From contig JAAXHE010000186.1 in the NCBI GenBank assembly GCA_012271065.1, positions 1 to 44,204 on the forward strand: 44,204 nt of DNA, in the 5' to 3' direction. Made by a program: the position numbers and the translations under genes. This document shows, piece after piece, positions 31,248-40,242 of this stretch. This DNA is from Candidatus Latescibacterota bacterium. Lineage in GTDB: Bacteria > Latescibacterota > UBA2968 > GCA-2709665. Numbering within the stretch: the first letter of the stretch is position 1; each line of letters opens with the position of its first letter. Under the pieces are notes generated by a model. It worked only from the letters and a program-made list of their open reading frames with translations, ran no database searches and was not told the origin of the DNA.

Positions 31248-32810
31248 TCACTCCGTTTCGGCGATCCGCACGTTTTGGAACCACTTGCTGCCGGTGGGAT
31301 GAAGCGTGAAGCCGTTCACGGTCTTCTTGAATGCGGCGGTCTGCGCCGCGTGCACGAGCGGCACCCAGGGCGCATCCTGGAACACGATCTCCTGCGCCTT
31401 CCGGTAGAGTACGGTCCGGACGCCTGCGTCCACTTCCCGCTGCGCCCTCACGAGCACCTCGTGCAGGTCGTCGCTGCGATAGAACGCGATGTTATTGGCG
31501 GGCTGCTGCGTCGCGCTCTTATCGAGCAGTACATAGAGGAAATTGTCCGGGTCGCCGTTGTCGCCCGTCCAGCCCAAGAGCGCCATATCGTGCTGCCCTC
31601 TCGAAACCTTGTCCAGATAGGTTCCCCATTCATAGCTCACGATTTCAGCCTGGATTCCGACGGCCTGCAGGTCGGCCTGGATGGCCTGAGCAATTTTTCT
31701 GGGCTGAGGCATATACGGACGCGGCACCGGCATAGCCCACAGCGTCGTCTTGAAACCATCCGGATAGCCGGCCTCGGTCAATAGCTCCCGGGCCCGTACC
31801 GGATCGTAGCCGTATCCTTCGATCCCTTCGTGATAGCTCCACATCGACGGTGGAATCGGGTTGACCGCCGGCAACGCCAGACCCTGATACAGATTGTCCA
31901 CCAGCGCCTGTTTGTTGACGGCGTGGTTCACTGCCCTTCGCACCTTGAGAAGGTGGAACGGCGCCCGGTCCATGTTCATGGCCATATACCCGACATTCAT
32001 TCCCGGCTGGGTCAGAAGCCGAAGGTTCGGATGTCTTTCGATATTGGGGATAAAGTCAGGCACCAGATGATCCATTCCGTCTATCGAACCCTGGATGAGC
32101 GCGATCAGACGCACGGAGTTCTCCGGAATGCTTCTGAAGATCAGCCTGTCGATCTGAGGCGCATCGCCCCAATAACTGGTATTTCGCTCCAGCACCACCC
32201 GGTCGTCCTTTATCCACTGCACAAATCGAAACGGACCCGTGCCAACGGGGCGCCGGGGAAAGTCAGCGCCGTGTTTCCGTACGGCGGAGGGACTCACGAT
32301 CCCGCAGAAATTCATCGCGAGATTCGATAGAAACGGCGCATTGGGACGCGTCAGCTCAATGGAAACCGTATGATCGTCCACTCTCTTCACATCGCTGACG
32401 ATCTCGCTCATCGACATGCTGTTCCAATACTGGAATGCTCCCTCCACGCGGTGAAAGGGATGGTCGGGCTTAAACTGTCTGGCAAGCGAGAACACGACCG
32501 CATCCGCGGTGAACGGAGTGCCGTCGTGGAACACGACGTTCCGCCTGAGTTTAAACGTCCACGTTTTGAGGTCGTCCGATGCCGTCCAGGACTCCGCCAG
32601 CCCGGGGGCCAACTCGGTATTTTCAGGGCGGAAGGTTACCAGGTTATCGTATATATTGTCGCAGACCTTGAATGATTCGCCATCGGTCTCCAGCGCGGGA
32701 TCCAGCCCCACGGTATCGCCGCCCCTGCCGAACACCAGGGTCCTGGGGCGTTCGGCCTCGCAGGCGACGAGTACCGGCGCCAGGAACAGAAGCAGAAAAC
32801 GCATCCACAT
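31248..32810 (-). CDS. ABC transporter substrate-binding lipoprotein (family 5, DppA/OppA type)
   Basis: A 520-residue periplasmic lipoprotein. The signal MRFLLLFLAPVLVACEAERPR has a lipobox LVAC, so it is anchored to a membrane. SBP family 5 features follow: LAPGLAESWTASDDLKTWTFKLRRNVVFHDGTPFTADAVVFSLAR, PVGTGPFRFVQW, MAMNMDRAPFHLLKVRRAVNHAVNK and ALLGWTGDNGDPDNFLY. It delivers substrate to the two permeases downstream. ATG at 32810 lies behind GGAGGGAGAG; the second Met (residue 3) is an alternative. The leader carries a copy of the 34-base element. It could bind peptides, opines or oligosaccharides. Confidence 0.93.
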   Translation of the reverse strand: MWMRFLLLFLAPVLVACEAERPRTLVFGRGGDTVGLDPALETDGESFKVCDNIYDNLVTFRPENTELAPGLAESWTASDDLKTWTFKLRRNVVFHDGTPFTADAVVFSLARQFKPDHPFHRVEGAFQYWNSMSMSEIVSDVKRVDDHTVSIELTRPNAPFLSNLAMNFCGIVSPSAVRKHGADFPRRPVGTGPFRFVQWIKDDRVVLERNTSYWGDAPQIDRLIFRSIPENSVRLIALIQGSIDGMDHLVPDFIPNIERHPNLRLLTQPGMNVGYMAMNMDRAPFHLLKVRRAVNHAVNKQALVDNLYQGLALPAVNPIPPSMWSYHEGIEGYGYDPVRARELLTEAGYPDGFKTTLWAMPVPRPYMPQPRKIAQAIQADLQAVGIQAEIVSYEWGTYLDKVSRGQHDMALLGWTGDNGDPDNFLYVLLDKSATQQPANNIAFYRSDDLHEVLVRAQREVDAGVRTVLYRKAQEIVFQDAPWVPLVHAAQTAAFKKTVNGFTLHPTGSKWFQNVRIAETE

Positions 32811-32827
32811 TGACGATCTCTCCCTCC

Positions 32828-32861
32828 GAAGCGGTATTAAAATCCCCGGCGGTCTTCGCGC
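32828..32861 (-). repeat. 34-base conserved leader element, copy at the binding-lipoprotein gene
   Basis: Matches 27745-27778 at 30 of 34 positions in the same orientation. On the minus strand it starts GCGCGAAGACCGCCGGGG and ends ACCGCTTC, directly before the GGAGGG Shine-Dalgarno. The ends GAAG and CTTC can pair, so a weak stem is possible. Confidence 0.7.
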
Positions 32862-32886
32862 CGGAAATTCCAACACAGCATCTAAG

Positions 32887-32905
32887 AAAAAGCGGCCGGC
32901 AGGCC
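32887..32905 (-). terminator. Possible terminator after the TIM-barrel gene
   Basis: On the minus strand GGCC-TGCC-GGCC is followed by GCTTTTTCTT. The stem is only four pairs, so termination would be weak. It lies about 100 bases after the stop codon of the TIM-barrel gene and before the lipoprotein leader. Confidence 0.3.
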
Positions 32906-33006
32906 TGATGACACGCCCTGCTGACCGCGAGTCCCGCGTCCCGAAAGCGAAATGCCATTCGGCATACTATCTCCGGGACGGTATGCGTGAGTCGAACATC
33001 CGTCTG

Positions 33007-34005
33007 CTATTCCGCGAACGCCGCGTCGAACGCCACGGCCGACGGTTCGAAATCCACGCTGTTTACGAAGGCACACGCCTCCGCGGCACCGTGTTCCCGG
33101 TCCATTCCGGAATCTTCCCACTCCACGGACAGGGGCCCGCCGTAGCCAATGTCGTTCAACGCGCGAATGATCTCTTCGAAGTCCACGCTGCCACGGCCCA
33201 GGGACCGGAAGTCCCACGAGCGATCGGGGTCGCCGAACTCGGTGTGGCCGCCGAAAATCCCCGCTCGCGTGGGCAGCGGCGACAGATACGCGTCTTTCAT
33301 ATGCACGTGGTAGATGCGGTCCTTGAATTCCCGGATGAACGCCACGTAATCCACGTTTTGATAGACGAGGTGGCTCGGATCGTAATTGAATCCGAACTCG
33401 CTCCTGCCACCCAGCGCCGCTACCGCCCGTGCGGCCGAGGCGGTATCGAACGCGATTTCCGTGGGATGCACCTCCAGTGCAAACCGGACGTCGTTCTTCG
33501 CAAACGCATCGAGAATGGGATTCCATCGATCCGCGAAGTCCCTGAAACCCGCGTCTATCGCATCCGGCGACACCGGCGGAAACGAATACAGCAGATGCCA
33601 GATGGACGATCCCGTAAACCCGTTCACCACGCTGACGCCCAACGCCCTTGCCGCCTCCGCCGACGTTATCATGTCTTCGGCCGCGCGGCGTTTCACGCCG
33701 TCCGGATTGCCATCGCCCCACACGTGCGGCGGCAGTATCGACTGGTGGCGGTCGTCGATATTGTCGCAAACCGCCTGCCCCGCGAGGTGATTGCTGATGG
33801 CCCAGAACTTCAGCCCGTGCTTTTCCAGGATCTCGTGACGGCTTCGGCAATAGCCGTTGCTGGAGGCCGCTTCACGGACGTCCAGATGGTCTCCCCAGCA
33901 GGCCAGCTCCAAACCCTCGTATCCGAACCCTGCGGCTTTCTCCGCCATCGCCTCGAGGGGGAGGTCTGCCCACTGACCCGTAAACAAAGTGCATGGTCTC
34001 GCCAT
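33007..34005 (-). CDS. Sugar phosphate isomerase/epimerase-like TIM-barrel protein
   Basis: A 332-residue protein of the xylose isomerase-like TIM barrel (AP endonuclease 2) family. [55 protein letters not shown] and [11 protein letters not shown] provide the Glu, His, Asp and His ligands of the metal site in the usual strand order. Members act as epimerases, isomerases or dehydratases on sugars, inositols and hydroxypyruvate. AAGGAG lies eight bases before the ATG at 34005. It follows a Gfo/Idh/MocA gene by 69 bases on the same strand; such pairs are typical of inositol and related sugar catabolism. Confidence 0.9.
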   Translation of the reverse strand: MARPCTLFTGQWADLPLEAMAEKAAGFGYEGLELACWGDHLDVREAASSNGYCRSRHEILEKHGLKFWAISNHLAGQAVCDNIDDRHQSILPPHVWGDGNPDGVKRRAAEDMITSAEAARALGVSVVNGFTGSSIWHLLYSFPPVSPDAIDAGFRDFADRWNPILDAFAKNDVRFALEVHPTEIAFDTASAARAVAALGGRSEFGFNYDPSHLVYQNVDYVAFIREFKDRIYHVHMKDAYLSPLPTRAGIFGGHTEFGDPDRSWDFRSLGRGSVDFEEIIRALNDIGYGGPLSVEWEDSGMDREHGAAEACAFVNSVDFEPSAVAFDAAFAE

Positions 34006-34074
34006 AACCGTTGCTCCTTCCAGCTGCTCCCGGCTCCCGCGTCTAATGCGATGCACGCAGGCGAATGCAGGGCT

Positions 34075-35244
34075 TTATACTTCCGGGACATCCCGCCACC
34101 GGTCTGATTTCGCCGAATCGCTGGCCGCCTCCAGTACAGCCTGGACCCGCGCGCCTTCCCTGAAATTCGGTGAAGCCTCCCGGTCGTTGACGATCGCCTG
34201 GAAAAAGTCCTTTACCTCGTGCACGAACGTATGCTCCCACCCGACGATATGGCCCGGCGGCCACCAGGCCGATATGTACGGATGTACCCCTTCATTCACA
34301 ATGATCTCGCGGAAACCCTGGATATGCCCTTCGTCCTCGCGGGAATAGAACTGGAGTTCGTTCATTTTTTCCAGATTGAACGCGATACTTCCTTTGCTTC
34401 CGTTGATTTCGAACCGGTTGTGGTTGCGCCTGCCCGCCGCAAACCGGGTCGCTTCGAACGAACCCAGGGCGCCGTTTCCGAATCGCGCCAGGAACAGCGT
34501 TGCGTCGTCCACCGTGACCGTTCCCATCCGGTCCGATTTCCCGCCTGTGGCCCCCAGAGACGCGTCGATTGAATCCGCCAGCGGTCGTTCTCTGATAAAC
34601 GTCGTATCGGCGGCCACGACGGACTGGATGTCTCCGACGAGATGCAGCGCCAGGTCGATAATGTGCGCATTCAAATCCCCATGCGGCCCGGAACCCGCCT
34701 TGTCCTTCTCGAAACGCCAGACCATCGGGAAATCCGGGTCGATGATCCAGTCCTGCAGATACACCGCCCGCCAGTGATAGATCTGTCCGATCCGGCCCTC
34801 TTCTATCAGTTGTCTGGCCAGTGCGACCGCCGGAACGCGTCGGTAGTTGTAAGCGACCATGGTCTTCGCGCTGGATTTCTCCGCAGCCCGCAGCATGGCC
34901 CTGGCCTCGTCCAGGTTATTTGCGAGCGGCTTCTCGCAGATGACATGCTTGCCGGCTTCGAGGGCGGCGATCGCCATCGGCATATGCAGATTCCCGGGCG
35001 TGCAGATATCGATTACGTCGATATCGTCGCGGGCGACCACGTTCTCCCAGTCCGTATCGTACTCCTCCCATCCGAACGTACGCGCGGCCGCCGCCACGTT
35101 TTCCCTGTTTGAACCGCAGATCACCTTCATGACCGGTTCGACGCCCGTTTCGGGAAAGAACATCGGTACCTTGCGGAACGCGTTCGTGTGCGCTTTGCCC
35201 ATGAACGAATATCCCAGAAGACCGATATTCAGTCGCGTGGCCAT
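34075..35244 (-). CDS. Gfo/Idh/MocA-family oxidoreductase
   Basis: A 389-residue dehydrogenase. The Rossmann motif NIGLLGYSFMGKAHTNAFR at the start, IDICTPGNLHMPMAIAALEAGKHVICEKPLANNL with the EKP motif, and a second domain with GSGPHGDLNAHIIDLALHLVG containing the substrate-contacting His are all present. The ATG at 35244 lies four bases after a GGGGGG run, and this start opens the Rossmann strand; the longer frame to 35445 covers the promoter. It heads an operon with the TIM-barrel gene and probably oxidises a cyclic polyol or sugar. Confidence 0.92.
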   Translation of the reverse strand: MATRLNIGLLGYSFMGKAHTNAFRKVPMFFPETGVEPVMKVICGSNRENVAAAARTFGWEEYDTDWENVVARDDIDVIDICTPGNLHMPMAIAALEAGKHVICEKPLANNLDEARAMLRAAEKSSAKTMVAYNYRRVPAVALARQLIEEGRIGQIYHWRAVYLQDWIIDPDFPMVWRFEKDKAGSGPHGDLNAHIIDLALHLVGDIQSVVAADTTFIRERPLADSIDASLGATGGKSDRMGTVTVDDATLFLARFGNGALGSFEATRFAAGRRNHNRFEINGSKGSIAFNLEKMNELQFYSREDEGHIQGFREIIVNEGVHPYISAWWPPGHIVGWEHTFVHEVKDFFQAIVNDREASPNFREGARVQAVLEAASDSAKSDRWRDVPEV

Positions 35245-35417
35245 ATAACCCCCCATGTCCGATTCCGAAGCCGTAACAGTCCGTTGATAAAGTCGCTCTG
35301 CAGGCGAGGACGAGCCATTGTGGGCGAAGACAATGCGCGCAACGCAGTATTTCGACCGCAAGGGCCGGCCGTAGCCCGGATGGGCTTTTTCAACGGGCTG
35401 GTAACAGAAACGGCACC

Positions 35418-35445
35418 AATATATGATTCTGCACCACAGTGTCAA
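35418..35445 (-). promoter_or_regulatory. Promoter of the Gfo/Idh/MocA-TIM-barrel operon
   Basis: On the minus strand TTGACA (35440-35445) and TATATT (35418-35423) are separated by 16 bases, a close sigma-70 match. About 170 bases of leader follow before the start at 35244. The leader contains a small hairpin, AGCCC-ATCC-GGGCT. Confidence 0.55.
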
Positions 35446-35477
35446 CGCCTATCAGATTTCGCAAAGAAGATCAATTC

Positions 35478-36779
35478 TTATTCGGCTTTATTGCCGATGC
35501 AGTACAAATGCGTCGCCGTCCTCATAAAGAGATGAGACCCGGAGGAGACGGGAGACGACAGCGTGTACGTATCGTCGAGTTCGTTTGTGGCGAGGACTTT
35601 GAAATTCGGGCCGGCGGCCAGGACGGTTGTCACGGCATATTCGTTCAACAGGAACAACTTGCCGTCAGCGAGATGCGGCGACGCGCTCACCGTACCCTGC
35701 GCGGTTCTCTCTGGGCCCCAGACGACGGCGCCGGTCTCCGCGTCCAGACACGTTGCCAGGCCGCGGTCGTCAACCATGTAAAAATATCTCCCGTCACAGA
35801 CCGGCGTGGGCACATCCGGAGCGGCCGCGCCCTCCCACTTCCATTTCACATTTCCGGAGACATCGCCGGTCCCGCCGCCAGCCAAGGCCAGCAAGGGACG
35901 CCGCCGGGGCGGCGCGTAGATCATATCGCCGACGACAACGGGAGACGCTACGATGCGGTAGTTCCCCCGCCGCTCCGGATTCAGGCCATCAGCCCGCCAG
36001 ATCTCACGTCCCGTGGCCGGATCGTGCCCGGTCACGCAATCCCCGCCGGTTACGACAATCTGAGTGCCGCCGGAGAGATTCAGAAGCGCGGGGGTCGTGT
36101 ACGAATCCGGAGACTCCCTGGAGGCGTCGGTCGCGCGCGTTTCACGCCAGGCTTCCTTACCGCTCCCGGCGTCCAGCGCGACGATGTACGAGGGATCATC
36201 GGTGTACGATCCGTGAAGCACCTGAAGGATGAGCTTGCCGTCGTACAGAATCGGCGAGGACGCATACCCGAAATTCAGGCCGAATTCGCCGTAGTCTCTC
36301 TGAATGTCGCGGGTCCACACCACCTTTCCGTCCATGTTCAGACACGCGACAACGCCATTCCCCGTAACGGCCCACACGTGCGCGCCGTCCGTGACGGGCG
36401 AAGGCGACGTATTGTTGTGCTTGCGCCACAGATCGTTGCCTTCGTCCAATTTGCGCCGCCAGCGTTCACCGCCGTCCTTTCTGGACAGGCATAGAATGAA
36501 TATCTCAGGACCGCCCGGTTCCCTCTCCTCCGGCGTGCGCGCAGGCGATGGAGACATCAGAAAGATGCGATCGTTCCAGACAATGGGCGTGCTGCCGCTC
36601 CAAGACGGCAGCTCCGTCTTCCAGACGATATTCTTTTCCAGGCTCCACGACGCGGGAAGATTCCGGGCCGAACTCACCCCGTTCTGCTGAGGACCGCGCC
36701 ACTGCGGCCAGTTGTCGGCGTGAATGCCGGCCGGTAAGAGAAGCAATAAAAAAAGCCCGCGTGTCATTCGACCCACCAT
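35478..36779 (-). CDS. Exported PQQ-like beta-propeller protein
   Basis: A 433-residue secreted protein. After a signal peptide (TRGLFLLLLLPAGIHAD), NWPQWRGPQQNGVS opens a WD40/PQQ-like propeller whose blades show repeats such as IVALDAGSGKEAWRE, VTGHDPATGREIWRAD and ATCLDAETGAVVWGPE (the A-x-D-x-x-x-G-x-x-x-W pattern). The NWPQWRGP start is characteristic of planctomycete and Lentisphaerae-type outer-membrane propellers. It probably binds PQQ-free sugars or proteins rather than acting as a dehydrogenase. GAGGAGG lies seven bases before the ATG. It is divergent from the DUF1080 gene. Confidence 0.88.
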   Translation of the reverse strand: MVGRMTRGLFLLLLLPAGIHADNWPQWRGPQQNGVSSARNLPASWSLEKNIVWKTELPSWSGSTPIVWNDRIFLMSPSPARTPEEREPGGPEIFILCLSRKDGGERWRRKLDEGNDLWRKHNNTSPSPVTDGAHVWAVTGNGVVACLNMDGKVVWTRDIQRDYGEFGLNFGYASSPILYDGKLILQVLHGSYTDDPSYIVALDAGSGKEAWRETRATDASRESPDSYTTPALLNLSGGTQIVVTGGDCVTGHDPATGREIWRADGLNPERRGNYRIVASPVVVGDMIYAPPRRRPLLALAGGGTGDVSGNVKWKWEGAAAPDVPTPVCDGRYFYMVDDRGLATCLDAETGAVVWGPERTAQGTVSASPHLADGKLFLLNEYAVTTVLAAGPNFKVLATNELDDTYTLSSPVSSGSHLFMRTATHLYCIGNKAE

Positions 36780-36940
36780 GTCAATTCCTCCTCAACCGAG
36801 TGTGACTTTCGCTTTGTTTTTCGTCCGGTTTGACAGATATTGCCACGCAATGGTTCCCGTGTTTCCGATGCCGATACCGGCAGACGGGATAAACCCGACG
36901 GCAGCAGGTTTCCATTACCTGATCATCGAAAGGACGATAC

Positions 36941-37519
36941 ATGCGCCTGTTCGACGGCGAAACCCTCGACGGCTGGGCAGCCACGGGCAATCCCGATGGC
37001 TGGACGGTAGATCGTGGCTGTATCTTCTGCACCGCGGAAAAGGGCGAATACCTGTATTATACGAAGGACCGGTTCAGGAATTTCGAGCTGTCGCTCGAGT
37101 TCAAGCACCCGCCTGGCGCCAACAGCGGCGTTTTCTTCAGATGGACCGATCTGGACGACCCCGTGCAGACCGGAATCGAAATCCAGATCCTCGACACACA
37201 CGGCCGGAACCCCGCAACCGCAAAGTGCTGCGGCGCGGTCTATGACGTCCAGGCCCCCACGCACAACGCCTGCAAACCCGCGGGCGAATGGAATCACATG
37301 GTCCTCTGCGCCGTGGACGACAACATCCGGGTTGATTTGAACGGCGAGCGAGTCACCGAAATGGACCTGAGCCGCTGGACCACCCCGGGCCGGAACCCCG
37401 ACGGCACGCCCAACAAATTCAACCGCGCATACTCCGAAATGAACCGGACCGGGCACATCGGCCTGCAGGACCACGCCAGTCAGATCTGGTTCCGCAACCT
37501 CGAAATCGAAAGACGATGA
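36941..37519 (+). CDS. DUF1080 (3-keto-disaccharide hydrolase-like) protein
   Basis: A 192-residue beta-sandwich protein of the DUF1080 family, recently linked to 3-keto-glycoside hydrolysis. RLFDGETLDGWAATGNPDGWTVDRG, the central NSGVFFRW segment and GIEIQILDTHGRN are family blocks, and IGLQDHASQIWFRNLEIE ends the fold. Most members are exported, but this one has no signal peptide. AAAGGA lies six bases before the ATG. It is transcribed divergently from the propeller gene and converges on the Gfo/Idh/MocA gene. Together with the keto-forming oxidoreductases it fits a keto-sugar pathway. Confidence 0.9.
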   Translation: MRLFDGETLDGWAATGNPDGWTVDRGCIFCTAEKGEYLYYTKDRFRNFELSLEFKHPPGANSGVFFRWTDLDDPVQTGIEIQILDTHGRNPATAKCCGAVYDVQAPTHNACKPAGEWNHMVLCAVDDNIRVDLNGERVTEMDLSRWTTPGRNPDGTPNKFNRAYSEMNRTGHIGLQDHASQIWFRNLEIERR

Positions 37520-37597
37520 GACCCCAGAAAAGGAAACCAGCCCGCCCGGTGCAGGTGGGCCGTTGCAATCGTCGAATTCCACCCGCAGGGGGTCGCA

Positions 37598-38860
37598 CTA
37601 CAGCCCATAATGCGCGTTGATCGGCACTTGGTATCCGTCGGCCTCGCCGCGCAGCATTTCGTCCAGCGCGACCTCCCTTCCGAGCAGTCCGGACTCCAGG
37701 ATCGCGTAGCTCAGGGCCAGATCGACCGTCCCCTCCTCGCCGGACATCCGCGCCGGCGAACCGTCGCGGATCGCCCGCAGCCAGTCCAGGTTCTCCAGCG
37801 CGAATGCATCGGTGATCCCGCCCGGCATCGCTTCGTCCCGCTCTCGATCCGTGGCCTCTCGTTGGAACCGCTGCAAAACGTCTTCCCCGGTCCCATTCCC
37901 CGCGAAGACCTTACCGTCTGACAACGCCCCCGTGCTGCCGAATACATTCGTGCCGCCCGGCACCCCGATTTGCGTGCCCCTGGCGCTGCGCGCCACCGCC
38001 ATGTGCCCGATCGCACCGTTCGCCAGCCTGAAGTTCGAAAAGAACACGTCGTCCACCTGGTTTTCGACCTCATCCGCAACCCTCACGTCGTCGTCCGACA
38101 TCAGCACCCTGACCGGCTCGAGCGTCCGCCACAGGGCCTGAACCGAATGCACCGGTCCGCAGATCGTCCGAACCCCATTGAAGAGATGCACGCCCAGATC
38201 GATCGACACCCCGCCCCCGGCGCCCAGTTTCGACTGCCTCCACGGCGTGCGCGCGGCGACAAGATCAGGACGGTGAGACCGGAACCCGATCGCTCCGCGG
38301 TAGACCATCTGTACGTCGCCGATCAATCCCTCCCTGACGGCCCACCGGTTCGCTCGCACCACGGGAGTAAAATTCACGTTTTCCGCGACGCTCAACACCG
38401 TGTTCGTCTCGGAAGCCACTTCACACATCCGCTGTGCGGCCCTTACCGAGATCGCCATCGGCTTTTCGACCGTCACGTGCCTGCCGGCACGCATGGCATC
38501 AATGGCGATGGTGTGATGCGTATCGTGTCCCGTCAGGATGCACACCGCGTCGACCGGCCCGCGTTCCAGCATCTCGCGATAGTCCGTGTAAACCGCCGTT
38601 TCCTGACCGGAATGCAAATCGCTGATGTACGCGTGCGGCGCGTTCAACGGGTCACCAGGGGCTTCCACCGGCGCCGGTCTGGGCCCCGGTCCTTCGCCGC
38701 GGATTCGAAATCGGAGGGCGTCCTCACCTCTTCTCGCGCAGAGCGCCGTAACCCGGAAGCAATCCCCAAACCCGGAATCCTGCAGGACACGTAACCCGCG
38801 CAAGTGTGCGTTCAGGATCCGCCCGCAACCGATTACGCCTATGCGGACTGTGGAAGACAT
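37598..38860 (-). CDS. Gfo/Idh/MocA-family oxidoreductase
   Basis: A 420-residue dehydrogenase. VRIGVIGCGRILNAHLRGL opens the Rossmann domain, VTVEKPMAISVRAAQRM carries the EKP motif, and GAGGGVSIDLGVHLFNGVRTICG holds the substrate-contacting Asp and His. An insertion in the nucleotide domain (RGEGPGPRPAPVEAPGDPLN) makes it longer than its paralogues. AGGAGGAGG lies three bases before the ATG at 38860. It follows the aldo/keto reductase gene by 13 bases, so the two NAD(P)-dependent enzymes are co-transcribed and may act on one carbon source. Confidence 0.92.
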   Translation of the reverse strand: MSSTVRIGVIGCGRILNAHLRGLRVLQDSGFGDCFRVTALCARRGEDALRFRIRGEGPGPRPAPVEAPGDPLNAPHAYISDLHSGQETAVYTDYREMLERGPVDAVCILTGHDTHHTIAIDAMRAGRHVTVEKPMAISVRAAQRMCEVASETNTVLSVAENVNFTPVVRANRWAVREGLIGDVQMVYRGAIGFRSHRPDLVAARTPWRQSKLGAGGGVSIDLGVHLFNGVRTICGPVHSVQALWRTLEPVRVLMSDDDVRVADEVENQVDDVFFSNFRLANGAIGHMAVARSARGTQIGVPGGTNVFGSTGALSDGKVFAGNGTGEDVLQRFQREATDRERDEAMPGGITDAFALENLDWLRAIRDGSPARMSGEEGTVDLALSYAILESGLLGREVALDEMLRGEADGYQVPINAHYGL

Positions 38861-38873
38861 AAACCTCCTCCTG

Positions 38874-39854
38874 CTAGATCCAGCCGGGCGTCCCGATTGT
38901 ATCCGCGATCGGAATCGCCCGTTCGAGTTCGGCATCGGTAAGAGGAGGCATTCCTGCGGTGTCGGCGTTATCCTCGACCTGCCGGCGGTTCTTGGCGCCG
39001 GCAATCACGCAGGATACGGCCGGATGATCCAGCACGAAACGCAGCGCCGCCTGCGCCATCGTTCGTGTGCGGTTCTGCAGGAAAAGCAACTGCGGCAGGC
39101 GCTTCAGGCCATCGACCGTCTCGGGTTTGTTGAATCGTTCGTATCGCACGTCGTTTTCCGGGATCGTCCGTGCCCGCGCGCCGAAATACTTGCCCGTCAG
39201 TTGCCCTTTTGCAAGAGGCACGCGAATCAACGTGCCGATATTCTCGGCCTTCGCCCAGTGCAAAAACCCTTCCGCCGACCGCTCCAGCAAATTGTAGCCC
39301 ACCTGCAACATGTGGACGGGTCCGAACGAACCTAGCTTCTCCACCGCCTGCCTGTCATTGGTCGAAATACCGTACCACCGGACCTTTCCCGACTGTCGGA
39401 GCCCGGCAAGCGCGTCCATTACCGCCGGCATCGCCCACTCGTAGGGAACGGCGTGCAGCTGATAGACATCGATGTAGTCGGTCGCCAGACGCTTCAGGCT
39501 GAGCTCACACGCTTCTGTGACTCGACGCCGCACTGCTGACACATCCCTTGATCCAGAATCGATACCGGCGTTCGGCTGGACCTTTGTGGCCACAATCCAT
39601 TTATCTCTCCGTCCGCGCAGCGCCTTGCCCGTAAGTACCTCGCTGTGTCCGTCCCCGTAACTCTCAGCGGAGTCAATCAGATTAATGCCGAGTTCTTCGC
39701 ACCGATGAATCAGCGCAATCGACTCGGCATCCTCGGTACCTGTCCATCCGAACCGGGTACCGTCCTCCTGCCGCTGCATCCCGGATATGGGAAACGCGCC
39801 GAGTCCTATTTCCGAAACCGTCAGACCTGTCTGTCCCAGCGTACGATATTTCAT
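38874..39854 (-). CDS. Aldo/keto reductase
   Basis: A 326-residue AKR, an NADPH-dependent (alpha/beta)8 reductase. MKYRTLGQTGLTVSEIGLGAFPISG, LIDSAESYGDGHSEVL (Asp and Tyr of the catalytic tetrad), WIVATKVQPN (Lys), and YQLHAVPY (His) show the complete tetrad. GAGGAGG lies seven bases before the ATG at 39854. The start overlaps the stop of a 69-codon frame by ATGA, and the stop precedes the Gfo/Idh/MocA gene by 13 bases. It probably interconverts a sugar or keto-sugar. Confidence 0.92.
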   Translation of the reverse strand: MKYRTLGQTGLTVSEIGLGAFPISGMQRQEDGTRFGWTGTEDAESIALIHRCEELGINLIDSAESYGDGHSEVLTGKALRGRRDKWIVATKVQPNAGIDSGSRDVSAVRRRVTEACELSLKRLATDYIDVYQLHAVPYEWAMPAVMDALAGLRQSGKVRWYGISTNDRQAVEKLGSFGPVHMLQVGYNLLERSAEGFLHWAKAENIGTLIRVPLAKGQLTGKYFGARARTIPENDVRYERFNKPETVDGLKRLPQLLFLQNRTRTMAQAALRFVLDHPAVSCVIAGAKNRRQVEDNADTAGMPPLTDAELERAIPIADTIGTPGWI

Positions 39855-40060
39855 TGCCAATCCTCCTCTGGCAACGCCGTCTCGACCTCGCCGCCGGGCG
39901 GGAGCGAGACGTGCTGCCAGGCGGCCCCCGGCTGCCTCCAGGAGACGGCCGCTTCCGAGCCGCCGCCGTGCCTTCCTGGAGGGTCCATGCGGCGGCTCTG
40001 CGCCAGCCAGGCGTCCATCTCCTTCCGAAGGGCGACGTAGTGTCGGAAACAGGCCTGCAT
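39851..40060 (-). CDS. Small hypothetical frame overlapping the aldo/keto reductase start
   Basis: A 69-codon frame (MQACFRHYVALRKEMDAW to the C-terminus LPEEDWQ) whose stop overlaps the aldo/keto reductase ATG by ATGA. I see no family, and no Shine-Dalgarno before its ATG. The 180 bases upstream contain short frames in other phases, for example one ending GFLIYPGLATLLLRTRL, so this may be the tail of a decayed larger gene rather than a complete one. Confidence 0.35.
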   Translation of the reverse strand: MQACFRHYVALRKEMDAWLAQSRRMDPPGRHGGGSEAAVSWRQPGAAWQHVSLPPGGEVETALPEEDWQ

Positions 40061-40242
40061 ACGCGATCTACAAGCGTGTCCGCAGGAGCAGCGTCGCCAG
40101 CCCCGGATAGATCAGGAAGCCGGCCACATCAGCAGGTCGCTGCCTGTTCAATACGCGCGTAAGTGCCACCCGGTCTTCCCGCGCGCGGTCTGCCCGCTCA
40201 GAGGGTCCGGTGTTCCGCTGTCGTTAACCAGGCAGACCTCCA

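Noticed and set aside
32509..34107. Long plus-strand frame of 532 codons
   Set aside because: Antisense to the binding-lipoprotein and TIM-barrel genes; arginine-rich and without motifs.
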